From: an uncultured Pseudomonadota bacterium
GTDB lineage: Bacteria; Bdellovibrionota_B; Oligoflexia; Oligoflexales; CAIYRB01
DNA length: 37,262 nucleotides
NCBI GenBank assembly: GCA_903915625.1
Contig: CAIWTN010000014.1
Location: 1 to 37,262 of the forward strand
Direction: 5' to 3'
The notes under the pieces are model-generated. The model saw only the letters and a program-made list of their open reading frames with translations. It made no database searches and had not been told where the DNA came from. Shown here piece after piece: positions 1 to 8,470 of this stretch. Position numbers and translations under genes: made by a program. Position 1 is the first letter of the stretch. Each line of letters starts with the position of its first letter.

Positions 1-39
1 AACACTTGAACATTAGTGAATTAAAAAGGAGGGCGTCGA

Positions 40-240
40 ATGTCTGCTGATGAAATGCGTGAATACTGCAAAGGTCTCAGCTCGTTCAAGGTTCGCGTCC
101 AGATCCGCCTCAAAAACGGCCAAGAGATTATGACTGGCCGGATCGGTAAAGTTGATGCCGACAGGTTCCAGTTAGTCAGCGACAGCAATGACATTCAGGA
201 CCTTAATTATGCTTGGGTCGCCCGCATCAAGAATGCCTGA
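40..240 (+). CDS. Small LSm/Hfq-like protein, 66 aa
   Basis: The start ATG has a strong Shine-Dalgarno (AGGAGGG at 27-33, 6 bases upstream). The protein has a short N-terminal helix (about residues 3-13). A beta-rich segment follows: alternating hydrophobics at VRVQIRL, then KNGQEIMTGRI at 25-35, and a final YAWVARI strand. This spacing matches an Sm1 motif (hydrophobic strand, L.NG....G.I) followed by an Sm2-like strand, and lines up along most of its length with Hfq. The Hfq Sm2 residues YKHA are replaced by YAWV, so the classical RNA-pocket Lys and His are absent. It may be an RNA-binding LSm homologue or a small SH3-like barrel of other function. The fold assignment is by eye and moderate. 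Confidence 0.75.
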   Translation: MSADEMREYCKGLSSFKVRVQIRLKNGQEIMTGRIGKVDADRFQLVSDSNDIQDLNYAWVARIKNA

Positions 241-465
241 ACACTGAACATAGCCCGCTACCCGGACCGAAAAGCAATTCAGTACTAGTCCTCAGCGTCC
301 CTTTCGCATGCCTGTATTATCTCAGTAAATCTACTTCCGACGTAATCGCTGCCCCCTGACACTAGCATCAGTGCTAAACGAGGCATGAGGATTTCATCGG
401 CAGATGATTTACAATAAGAAAAGCACAGCAATCATCAGGACGCAGCGAGAGGACATAGATCACCT

Positions 466-2160
466 GTGACCATAAAAAGTAACGCAGGCCAACAATCACT
501 CGCCTTACACAAATATCAAATATGGTCAGCTTTCATTATCCTTGCCGCGGTTGCCATAGTTTTCGGCCAGAGCATTGGATTTGACTTTTTATCCTGGGAC
601 GACGATCAAAATGTCGTCAATAATAAGTGGCTATACCCGAGCCTATGGATCCAGTTCTGGTACAAGCCGTACTTATGTTTGTTTTTACCCCCAGTCTATT
701 CTGTCTGGTATCTGCTATCCCAAATAACCTCTCCCCTGGATCCCAAACTTTTTCACGCTACTAACGTCATCGTCCATGCCATCAATTCCTGCCTCGTATT
801 TTTCATTGCACGGACCTGGATTCACAATGACGCAAAATCAAGCCTAGAAAAAGGCGGAGAATTTAAAGTATTTGGTTTTGCTCTAACGGCGGCATTACTA
901 TTCGCAGTCCACCCATTGCAAGTCGAGCCGGTCGCTTGGGTTACGGGATTGCGCGATCTGCTTAGTGCCATGGGGGCCTTATTAGCGACGACTTGTTTTC
1001 TTCAAGATTCCCGCCGACCCGCACTAGCTATTCTTGGGTGGCTAGCGTTTGTTTTCGCAATGCTATGCAAGCCATCCGCGGTCGCATTACCGGTAGCTCT
1101 ACTTTTTGTGATGTGGAGTCATAGGCCGGAATCCCAACGTAAATTATTTCGGCTAGTTTCTGCATGGCTATTGACCACTATACCGATCATATTGATAACG
1201 AATGCGGCCCAAACCGAAATCGCTGACAGGGACATCCTAAATATTGGGCTTGCCCAACGGTTCCTGGTCGCCGTCGATAGCTACGGATTTTATCTAAAGA
1301 AGTGGCTCGTGCCCATAAAGTTGATAAGTGACTACGGGCGCAAACCAAACGTAGTACTTGCTGACCCAAATCTGGCCACTAACTTTCTGATAATCTCGCT
1401 GCTAGCAGCACTATTTTGGGTCTTTCGGCACAAGCTGAGCTTCAGGTTTATTGGCTGGATACTGTTCGCAGGCGTAATGGTATTACCGACTTCAGGTATA
1501 GTTCCTTTTCCATTTCAGCACACATCGACCGTTTCTGATCATTACTTCTACTTGAGCATGATCGGCTTTTCTATCTGTCTAGCTCAGATAATTTGGCGCC
1601 TTTCTACTCCGCTAGCACTAGCACTGTCTTTAGCGGTTTTACTTACATGGTCATCACTTAGTCTTAGGCAAATACAGAAATGGCAAAATGATGAAACACT
1701 ATTCCCCGCTATGATTGCAGAAAATCCTCTGAGCTATGCCGGGCAGACTGGAATGGCCGCACTAGCTATGAGACAAAAAAAATACGAAGAAGCGCTATCT
1801 TTCATCCTAGCTGCACAGCGCCTTGACCCCCTCAAAGTCGACCTTCTCGCTAATAAAGGACTCGTACTCAATGAGCTCGGACGATACCAAGAGGTCTTGG
1901 CCGAACTTGGATCTCAACTCCCAAGCAAACAAATCGTTTTCAATAGCCCCGTATCTGCGCCAAGTGTTGCCGTAATGTTCATGATGGTGGCATATGCAAA
2001 TATTAAATTGGGCCATATCGCAGAAAGCTTACCGCCGCTGTGCATGGCTCAATGGGCCGACGCGAACAACAAAGACGTCATTGGTTTTATGCCGCTGGTA
2101 CTTAAGCATTTGAATCGAAATCCGTCAGATCCGAATACCTGCGCTCCATTCATCAACTGA
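466..2160 (+). CDS. TMTC-like GT-C membrane glycosyltransferase with C-terminal TPRs
   Basis: A 564-residue polytopic protein with a GTG start; the nearest purine-rich site (GAGAGGA) is unusually far, about 13 bases upstream, and no better in-frame start exists. The first membrane helix is at about 19-38. It is followed by the acidic lumenal-type motif WDDDQNVVNN (44-53), a second conserved block HPLQVEPVAW (149-158) with a following R-D pair, and SDHYFYL (about 357-363). These blocks are typical of TMTC/O-mannosyltransferase-related GT-C enzymes, which use polyprenyl-phosphate sugar donors. The C-terminal 150 residues contain helical pairs of TPR type. Substrate unknown. It converges on galM with one base between the two stop codons. 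Confidence 0.8.
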   Translation: MTIKSNAGQQSLALHKYQIWSAFIILAAVAIVFGQSIGFDFLSWDDDQNVVNNKWLYPSLWIQFWYKPYLCLFLPPVYSVWYLLSQITSPLDPKLFHATNVIVHAINSCLVFFIARTWIHNDAKSSLEKGGEFKVFGFALTAALLFAVHPLQVEPVAWVTGLRDLLSAMGALLATTCFLQDSRRPALAILGWLAFVFAMLCKPSAVALPVALLFVMWSHRPESQRKLFRLVSAWLLTTIPIILITNAAQTEIADRDILNIGLAQRFLVAVDSYGFYLKKWLVPIKLISDYGRKPNVVLADPNLATNFLIISLLAALFWVFRHKLSFRFIGWILFAGVMVLPTSGIVPFPFQHTSTVSDHYFYLSMIGFSICLAQIIWRLSTPLALALSLAVLLTWSSLSLRQIQKWQNDETLFPAMIAENPLSYAGQTGMAALAMRQKKYEEALSFILAAQRLDPLKVDLLANKGLVLNELGRYQEVLAELGSQLPSKQIVFNSPVSAPSVAVMFMMVAYANIKLGHIAESLPPLCMAQWADANNKDVIGFMPLVLKHLNRNPSDPNTCAPFIN

Positions 2161-2161
2161 A

Positions 2162-3205
2162 TCATTTATTTTGCGCGGTTCCAAACTTATATATCGTACT
2201 CTGAGTATAAGTTTCACCCACGTCTAATCTGGTAGTCGGGAACTCAGGTCTATTTGGCGAGTCTGGAAAGTGCTGCGCCTCTATGCAAAAACCGGCATGG
2301 CGACTGTATTTTCGCCCCTGTTTACCAATGAGTTGGTTACCGAGGAAATTACCCGAATAGAATTGCACTCCAGGCTCTGTGGTCCACACTTCCAGAGTAC
2401 GACCGGATACAGGCTCATAGATATCTGCCGCCAAACGCAGCGACTTGTCGTAACCGTTAATGATGTAATTATGATCATAGCCACTGGCAAACTTTAGCTG
2501 ATCAAAGTCCTGATCAATCCGACTGCCAATTAACTGCATCTGCCTAAAATCTAGCGGCGTCCCTTCAACTAACCGCATCTCTCCAGTAGGAATCATAGTC
2601 GAATCGACCACGGTAAATTTATCCGCATGGATTCTCAAATAGTGGCTAAGAATATTTGAGCTTTGAAATTTAGAACTCAGATTAAAATATGAGTGACTCG
2701 TCAGATTTACTACAGTCGCATGATCGGTATTCGCTTCATAATCTATTCGCAACGAGTTATCGCTAGCCAAAGTATAGGTTACAGTAACCGAGAGCCTACC
2801 AGGATAGCCCTCTTCACCGCATTGACTCAAATATTGCAGCTTAAGGATATCAGTGCCACGCTCCGCGGCCTTTGGACTAAACTCCGGTTTCCACAACACC
2901 TTATCAAAACCAACACGGCCACCATGAAGATGATGGTGGCCGCTGTTGGCCTCAAGCTGATAATCCACACCATCAAGCGAAAATCTGGCGTTAGCAATGC
3001 GATTGCCATACCGACCAATGATCGCACCAAAATAAGGCTGATTTTGACGATAGCTGCCGACATCATCAAACCCAAGGACGACATCTTCACAAAGTCCATC
3101 ACGATCAGGGACTGTGATCGACATGATAATGCCGCCAAGATTGCAAATCTTGACGGCCATACCGTTGACACTCTTTAGTTGGAACTGATGGGGTAGCTCT
3201 GGCAC
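2162..3205 (-). CDS. galM: Galactose mutarotase (aldose 1-epimerase)
   Basis: It interconverts alpha and beta anomers of aldoses. Family hallmarks: GRYGNRIANARF (64-75), LHGG with candidate catalytic H94, TSHSYFNL with H171, GYDHNY with D244, and IEAQHFPDSPN with candidate base E309. Its 347 residues match the family. The usual NNGxNHLHGG stretch reads NSGHHHLHGG, a small deviation. There is no signal peptide, so it should be cytoplasmic. The GTG start lies 7 bases after the stop of the GH31 gene, with AGGAAG about 11 bases upstream, so the two form an operon in which sugars released by the glycosidase could be taken up and epimerised. An out-of-frame ATG sits just upstream and is not the start. 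Confidence 0.93.
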   Translation of the reverse strand: MPELPHQFQLKSVNGMAVKICNLGGIIMSITVPDRDGLCEDVVLGFDDVGSYRQNQPYFGAIIGRYGNRIANARFSLDGVDYQLEANSGHHHLHGGRVGFDKVLWKPEFSPKAAERGTDILKLQYLSQCGEEGYPGRLSVTVTYTLASDNSLRIDYEANTDHATVVNLTSHSYFNLSSKFQSSNILSHYLRIHADKFTVVDSTMIPTGEMRLVEGTPLDFRQMQLIGSRIDQDFDQLKFASGYDHNYIINGYDKSLRLAADIYEPVSGRTLEVWTTEPGVQFYSGNFLGNQLIGKQGRKYSRHAGFCIEAQHFPDSPNRPEFPTTRLDVGETYTQSTIYKFGTAQNK

Positions 3206-3212
3206 TTATTCA

Positions 3213-5711
3213 TTACTTCCTGAGTAGACTGCCATTCATGTCAACCTGCAGTTGATGGGTCAAAGACCCTTCGCGATTAAACTTAACATAAAGGACACGC
3301 ATCCCAGCCTCCCAAAACGCTCCCTGTGCGCTGCGGTTAAAATCATCCATAGTGGCCGCAAAATTTAACCCCTGGTTATTAACAGCAGCTTTCAACGGCA
3401 CGGACTTTAAATGAAACTGAACGACATAGCTTTGAGGGACGAATTTATCGTTGCTGGATTTTATAGTTAATATTTCGGTCTTATTATCAATCAAAATACT
3501 TTGCATTTTAGTCTCGGTGAATCTTCTGTCACGCTCGAAAGACATCGTCGTGCCATCGTCGGAATACAGAACAAAATTCGATTCACCATCTGGATACACA
3601 TCAATCGTAAGCGGATCCCAGGGCTTTTCGTCAGTGCTTAGCATTGGGGGGGCCATGGGAATGATCGCACCAGATTTCACAAACAAAGGTATGCGCTGAA
3701 ATGGAGCTGCGATGTCATAAGATTTACCACCAATATATTCTTTGCCATCCTCGTAGCCGAACCACTTACCTTCAGGTAAATAAACTGACCGACTCGTTGT
3801 ATCTTCCGTCAAAACCGGAGCAACGAGGATTTCGGTTCCGAACAAAAACTCATCTTTAATGTTCACAACATTGGGATCTGATTGGTACTCAAAGATGAGC
3901 GGGCGAATCATTGGAGCGCCGCTTACGTGGGACTCCCACGCATATGAATACAAATAGGGGAGTAATCTGTAGCGCATTTGTAGATAGTGCCGACTACTTT
4001 CTTCGACCTCGGCACCAAAGTCCGTCGGCGAAGCCATACCTACGTGATGTGCCCGAGCGATTGGCACAAAAGCTGAAAACTGTAACCAGCGCTGATACAA
4101 ACGACCATGTGCCTCCAGATTATTCTTGTAATAACCTTCAAGAAAACCACCAGAGTCGTTGGACCACATCGGAATGCCAGAAAGACCTGAGTTGAGCAGT
4201 GCAGGCACCTGTGCCGCAAAAGTCTCATAATCAGAATAAATATCACCCGTCCAAATTGCGGCGCCGTAGCGCTGGATTCCCGAAAAGCCTGTCCTTGTCA
4301 GGATAAAAACGCGCGCATTAGGATCAGCTGTCGTAAGCATCTCGTGGTAAGTCTTACTGGTCAGCAGAGAAAACGCATTGTGAATGCGAGCTGCTGCCCC
4401 ACCCTTATAGACAGTCTCCACTGGTTCACCCTCAGGCTCAGTCAAATCCAACCACCATCCCTTGATGCCGTCACGGTGTAGATGACTGATTTGAGGCCAA
4501 AGCCAATCCTTCATATTTGGTGCAGTAAAGTCCATTAGATCACCGCCGTAGTAGCCACAAGTAACGGTTTGCCCCTTGCCGTCTGTGGCAAAAATGCCGT
4601 TCCTGAGACCATCCTGATAGTTACTACTATCCTTGCGGATCATCGGACCTGACTGTGAAATCATGAACTTAATGCCCTGCTTACTATAGTCGCTAAGGCG
4701 TTGTGGACTTTCACCGTTCCACCTAGGCGCCCAACGATAATTCTGCAGCTGCTCAGGCCAATCAAAATCTATAGCTAGGCTGTCATTGGGAATCTGCTTG
4801 GTGCGTAAATTTTTGATTACGTCATCAATCTCTTCCCATGTGTAATATGCACATTTACTTTGCATATAACCTAGCGTCCAAAGATTAGGCAGTGAAGGAC
4901 GCCCAGTCAGAGCAGTGTAGCGGTCAACTATATGTGCAAATTTAGGCCCGTACATGAAGTAGTAGACAGCTTCACCGCCTGCCGCATGCCATGCGTAAAC
5001 ATCGTTTGAGGTTTTACCAAGGTCCAATGTAGTGTGATACGAATTATCAAAAAAAACGCCGTAGCCACCACCTGCCCCACCAGTACTGAGCAAAAATGGG
5101 ATCGGGACATCTGCCGTCACCTTGCCATGATTGATTCTTTGACCAGTCCATAACTCTCGCACGGTGCCGCGCCGATCTAAAGTGCCGAGAAATTCAGTAT
5201 TGTCCTGCCCGAGCCCATAGATATGCTCGTCAGACTCGAGTTTTCGAAAAATACTTAAGTTTTTTTTCTCACCCCATTCCATACCACGGGAACGGTCATC
5301 CAAGCTGATTGGAGTCCGATCGTCTTCACGGTAGAAATCGACAGCAAGCGGCTTTTTATGCACGCGAACAGCAAGTCTGTTTGTGCTAATCCGCAAATAA
5401 CCGCCTTGATCAGTAACGCTATATTGCACTGGCGCCCAAGACTCGCTTAGGACAGCAAATGAAGGTTGCTTATTGAATTGACCAACAGGATCAAGCCAGA
5501 CCCGGACGACATCATCAGAGACGAGATTAATCTTCAACTTGAGTGCACCATTGGTCGAAATAGTGACCACACCGTCACGGCTATCGTATCCGTTGAAATC
5601 AAACTGATGAATGCTAGCTAACTCGCTCGCCGCAGGTGATGCCGTCGCCGCGAAGGCTATACCACCTATGAGAGTTGCCGCGCAGATAATCCAGCTCAGT
5701 CGCGGTTGCAT
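3213..5711 (-). CDS. Secreted GH31 family glycoside hydrolase (alpha-glucosidase/alpha-xylosidase type)
   Basis: An 832-residue protein with an N-terminal signal peptide (hydrophobic core about 8-20, AFA/ASA-type cleavage). Next come a GH31 N-terminal beta-sandwich, the catalytic barrel, and a C-terminal region with the DUF5110-like block DVYPDGES. The nucleophile is probably D422 in WWLDLTEPE and the acid/base D490 in WTGDIYSDYE. The block SGIPMWSNDSGGF (511-523) is also characteristic. It hydrolyses terminal alpha-linked glycosides in the periplasm or outside; the exact sugar (glucose, xylose, galactose) cannot be read from sequence. The start has an ideal AGGAGG 7 bases upstream. It is first in an operon with galM and divergent from the GH5 mannanase. 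An interrupted palindrome lies in its leader. Confidence 0.93.
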   Translation of the reverse strand: MQPRLSWIICAATLIGGIAFAATASPAASELASIHQFDFNGYDSRDGVVTISTNGALKLKINLVSDDVVRVWLDPVGQFNKQPSFAVLSESWAPVQYSVTDQGGYLRISTNRLAVRVHKKPLAVDFYREDDRTPISLDDRSRGMEWGEKKNLSIFRKLESDEHIYGLGQDNTEFLGTLDRRGTVRELWTGQRINHGKVTADVPIPFLLSTGGAGGGYGVFFDNSYHTTLDLGKTSNDVYAWHAAGGEAVYYFMYGPKFAHIVDRYTALTGRPSLPNLWTLGYMQSKCAYYTWEEIDDVIKNLRTKQIPNDSLAIDFDWPEQLQNYRWAPRWNGESPQRLSDYSKQGIKFMISQSGPMIRKDSSNYQDGLRNGIFATDGKGQTVTCGYYGGDLMDFTAPNMKDWLWPQISHLHRDGIKGWWLDLTEPEGEPVETVYKGGAAARIHNAFSLLTSKTYHEMLTTADPNARVFILTRTGFSGIQRYGAAIWTGDIYSDYETFAAQVPALLNSGLSGIPMWSNDSGGFLEGYYKNNLEAHGRLYQRWLQFSAFVPIARAHHVGMASPTDFGAEVEESSRHYLQMRYRLLPYLYSYAWESHVSGAPMIRPLIFEYQSDPNVVNIKDEFLFGTEILVAPVLTEDTTSRSVYLPEGKWFGYEDGKEYIGGKSYDIAAPFQRIPLFVKSGAIIPMAPPMLSTDEKPWDPLTIDVYPDGESNFVLYSDDGTTMSFERDRRFTETKMQSILIDNKTEILTIKSSNDKFVPQSYVVQFHLKSVPLKAAVNNQGLNFAATMDDFNRSAQGAFWEAGMRVLYVKFNREGSLTHQLQVDMNGSLLRK

Positions 5712-6042
5712 AGGGTCGCCTCCTGCTTGTTGTTTAAACTGTCATCGATCGAAAGGCGCTCCACCTTTAGGATCGAGTGTGGCCCTGCTGCATATTTCAA
5801 CGCTTGTCCTAAGCGGGCTTATTGGTCAAGGAACTTTCGAAAGCCGCAGCCGGATGCATTTAGAGAGATAGCATGCGAAGAGTGCCGAGTCTCAGCCTCG
5901 TAGTAAATTTTTGGTGGTAGATATTTGGAGTTGGATGGTTGAAAGAATGCCTGTTATTAACAATTTTAACTGACCACACTTACCAATAGCAAGCCGCGGC
6001 CAGACTCTGCTATAAAGAACTTAAACTTGCGGGAGCTTAGCA
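5712..6042. other. Divergent intergenic region between GH31 and GH5 genes
   Basis: This 331-base stretch holds the regulatory region for two oppositely directed polysaccharide-degradation genes. It contains the AGGAGG site of the GH31 gene, the interrupted palindrome at 5745-5776 and the GGGAG ribosome binding site of the GH5 gene at 6031-6035. An AT-rich patch around 5952-5970 and TATAAA at 6011-6016 could be promoter parts, but no -35/-10 pair with good spacing is convincing. No coding frame here looks real. Confidence 0.6.
5745..5776. promoter_or_regulatory. Interrupted palindrome in the GH31 leader
   Basis: Arms TCGATC-g-AAAGG (5745-5756) and CCTTT-ag-GATCGA (5764-5776) are complementary over 11 pairs, with one bulged base on one side and two on the other, around a 7-base centre. 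It lies 34-65 bases upstream of the GH31 start codon. It could be an operator for a sugar-responsive repressor or a leader hairpin. Function is inferred from position only. Confidence 0.5.
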
Positions 6043-7356
6043 ATGAAAATCCATATTTTAGCATCAGCCTTGCTTATGGTTTGCCTGAGCGGCAATGTAT
6101 TGGCACATGCGAAACCAGCACAGAATTTGGCAAGAAGCGAAAAATTCATCCAAGTGCAAGGCACCCAATTCATAATAGGTAGTCAAGCGCATCATTTTTT
6201 GGGAACCAATTTGTGGTACGGCATCAATCTCGGGAGCCGTGGCCCAGGCGGTGACCAACCGCGTTTACTGCGAGAGCTGGATCGATTACAGGCTCTGGGA
6301 GTAACCAATCTTCGCGTCGTAGCAGCTAGCGAGGGTCCGAATGCGGCCCCCTTTCGGATGCAACCATCATTACAAACCAGCCCCGGTGTCTTCGACGAAC
6401 AATTACTGCATGGTCTCGATTTTCTCTTAGTTGAAATGCAAAAACGTGACATGCATGCAATCATGTGTCTCGGCAATTTCTGGCAATGGTCGGGTGGGTT
6501 CGCTCAATACGTATCTTGGGCGGACGGCACGTCAATCCCATATCCCGAACAATTCGGCTGGACGACCTTCGAAAACTATTCGGCTAGCTTCTACGTCAAC
6601 GACAAAGCCAAGAGCATGTATAACAGGGCTGTCGATCTTATAGTCAGCCGTGTCAACACAATCTCAGGCGTCAGTTACAGCAGCGATCCCACTATTATGG
6701 CTTGGGAGCTAGCTAATGAGCCGCGAGGACAAAATCAGCCCGATGCATATTTGAAGTGGGTCAGTGACACCGCAGCTCGCATCAAGCAATTGGACACCAA
6801 CCATCTGGTCACTACAGGTAGCGAAGGTCTGACAGCAAGCCAGGACAATACTCAAACTCGTCCGGAATTAGTGCATGCACTGCAAAACATCGACTATCTG
6901 ACCTTTCACATCTGGATACAAAACTTTGGTTGGTACGATCCACATATCCCAGCAACCTATGAAAAAGCGACGAAACAGGCTCTCGAATATGTAGAACAAC
7001 ATATAAGCATGGCCGAGCGCCTCGGTAAACCTGCAGTTTTTGAAGAATTTGGTATTGCTAGGGATGGTGGTGACTTTAATGTCACAGCAACCACTAGCGT
7101 GCGTGACCAATATTATCAAACAATGTTCGAGGCAAGCTTACAAGCGGCCACTAAGGGTCGCCCACTTAATGGGATGAATTTTTGGGCCTGGGCTGGCGAA
7201 GGCCGCCCGGTAAACGCGGGTGGTCTTTGGCAAATTGGAACCCCGTTCATCGGTGATCCACCTCACGAGCCACAAGGTTGGTACTCCGTGTACGATCAAG
7301 ACAGTAGCACCACGGACATCATAAAACACTATGCTCGGCAGATGAATTCGCTTTGA
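6043..7356 (+). CDS. Secreted GH5 endo-beta-1,4-mannanase (GH5_7-like)
   Basis: A 437-residue protein with a clear signal peptide (residues 1-21 or 23, cleavage near VLA/AHA). The mature part is a single GH5 barrel with FLGTNLWYG near the N-terminus, candidate acid/base E226 in WELANEPRG and nucleophile E335 in VFEEFG. The ANEPRG block and the long His/Trp-containing loops resemble subfamily 7 mannanases, which cut beta-1,4-mannan backbones. Cellulase activity is less likely. No carbohydrate-binding module is seen. The ribosome binding site GGGAG lies 7 bases before the ATG. It is divergent from the GH31-galM operon, suggesting shared induction by hemicellulose-derived sugars. Confidence 0.9.
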   Translation: MKIHILASALLMVCLSGNVLAHAKPAQNLARSEKFIQVQGTQFIIGSQAHHFLGTNLWYGINLGSRGPGGDQPRLLRELDRLQALGVTNLRVVAASEGPNAAPFRMQPSLQTSPGVFDEQLLHGLDFLLVEMQKRDMHAIMCLGNFWQWSGGFAQYVSWADGTSIPYPEQFGWTTFENYSASFYVNDKAKSMYNRAVDLIVSRVNTISGVSYSSDPTIMAWELANEPRGQNQPDAYLKWVSDTAARIKQLDTNHLVTTGSEGLTASQDNTQTRPELVHALQNIDYLTFHIWIQNFGWYDPHIPATYEKATKQALEYVEQHISMAERLGKPAVFEEFGIARDGGDFNVTATTSVRDQYYQTMFEASLQAATKGRPLNGMNFWAWAGEGRPVNAGGLWQIGTPFIGDPPHEPQGWYSVYDQDSSTTDIIKHYARQMNSL

Positions 7357-7362
7357 ATATAA

Positions 7363-7390
7363 ATGTGAATAGATCACTGCATGTTCACAT
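7363..7390. terminator. Weak inverted repeat at the convergent GH5/Usp ends
   Basis: ATGTGAA (7363-7369) and TTCACAT (7384-7390) are perfect 7-base arms around a 14-base loop, between the stop of the GH5 gene and the stop of the opposing Usp gene. It is AT-rich with no flanking T tract, so termination is only a possibility. Confidence 0.25.
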
Positions 7391-8368
7391 GGGCGGCGCA
7401 ATCAGAACACCGTAGGTGCGCGCATGAAGCACATGCAGCGCTAAAGAACCTAGCCTGAATAGTCGACGCTGTTGATGCGGTCTGCCAAATACAACTAGAT
7501 CAGGTTTAAAGTGCTTCAGAGCCTGATCTAGTTCCTCAGGCACATCACCGGTAAGTACTAATTGCTTATAATGCCCTCCAACAGCCTCGATCAAGTGAGG
7601 CAATCCGTTTGCTCGCTCAAGTAGGGCCTCATAAGCACGCTGTTCAGCTAACGCCCACAGCTCTTGCGGTGATTGAGAGGTCAATGCGTCATCGGTCTTA
7701 ATAAATTCCAGTCGCGCTACGAGATCTTTGAAACTGTAGTCAATCACATGGGTATGCATGACGTCACTGTGAGTCAATGCAGTGGCAAGCGAGGCACCAC
7801 AATTGAAAGCTTGCTCACCGTCCGGCGATAAATTATCGGCTACAAGTACTTTGTAAGAATCTTTCTGAAAATTCAGCCCTTCAGGAAGGATCAAAACCGG
7901 TATCGGTGTGATGGCCATAATATTGATAGCGGTTGATAAATCCCGCTGAAAAAATCCGTGACGCTCTTTATTGATCCCAACAATAAGCAGTGAAGCGTGC
8001 TGAGCTACGGCATCAGCAAGCAGTGCCTCAGCCGGATCCGTCGAGGCAACGATGTGATACTCACCAACAACTGGAGAGGGATTTTCGGCGAGAAAATCTT
8101 CCATCTTTTGACGAGCCCTCTGAATACTCTCGTCTCTGAGATCTGACGTAATATCAGCAAATTCTCGCCCCCCAAGCAGCTGTTCATAATAAGCCTCATC
8201 GCGGTATATCCAGCGGCTTAGAATGTTTTGGGTAATATGCACCACCCTCAAAGACATGCCTGTTTTTGCACAAAGCTGACACGCGGCAATAAAGAGATCA
8301 CGGCTTTCAGAGTCAAATTTGATACCCACCACTGCTTTCGCATCTGGACCCTTGAAACGCTTGCTCAT
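7385..8368 (-). CDS. Tandem universal stress protein (UspE-like)
   Basis: Its 327 residues comprise two Usp domains, about 8-160 and 170-327. Each begins with a hydrophobic strand (KAVVGIKFDSES; YKVLVADNLSPDGE) and ends with the ligand-loop strand pattern (LLIVGINKE...IPVLILPEG; LVVFGRP...YGVLIAPP). This matches cytosolic UspE-like proteins, which accumulate during stress. The nucleotide-binding G-x2-G-x9-G(S/T) signature is degenerate in both halves, so ATP binding is uncertain. The ATG is preceded by a G-rich ribosome binding site. It is divergent from epmC across about 100 bases and convergent with the GH5 gene. Confidence 0.88.
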   Translation of the reverse strand: MSKRFKGPDAKAVVGIKFDSESRDLFIAACQLCAKTGMSLRVVHITQNILSRWIYRDEAYYEQLLGGREFADITSDLRDESIQRARQKMEDFLAENPSPVVGEYHIVASTDPAEALLADAVAQHASLLIVGINKERHGFFQRDLSTAINIMAITPIPVLILPEGLNFQKDSYKVLVADNLSPDGEQAFNCGASLATALTHSDVMHTHVIDYSFKDLVARLEFIKTDDALTSQSPQELWALAEQRAYEALLERANGLPHLIEAVGGHYKQLVLTGDVPEELDQALKHFKPDLVVFGRPHQQRRLFRLGSLALHVLHARTYGVLIAPPM

Positions 8369-8470
8369 GAAGCCGCCCCCCCTGTCGGTATTGCATCACC
8401 TTGACTACCTAACTTTGCTGGTGCAAAAATCGTGCTTGGCCGCCTCCGTTGATCAGCTTAAGGTCCCGCA

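Noticed and set aside
6011-6016. TATAAA box before the GH5 gene
   Set aside because: No -35 element at 16-18 bases was seen, so it was not called a promoter.
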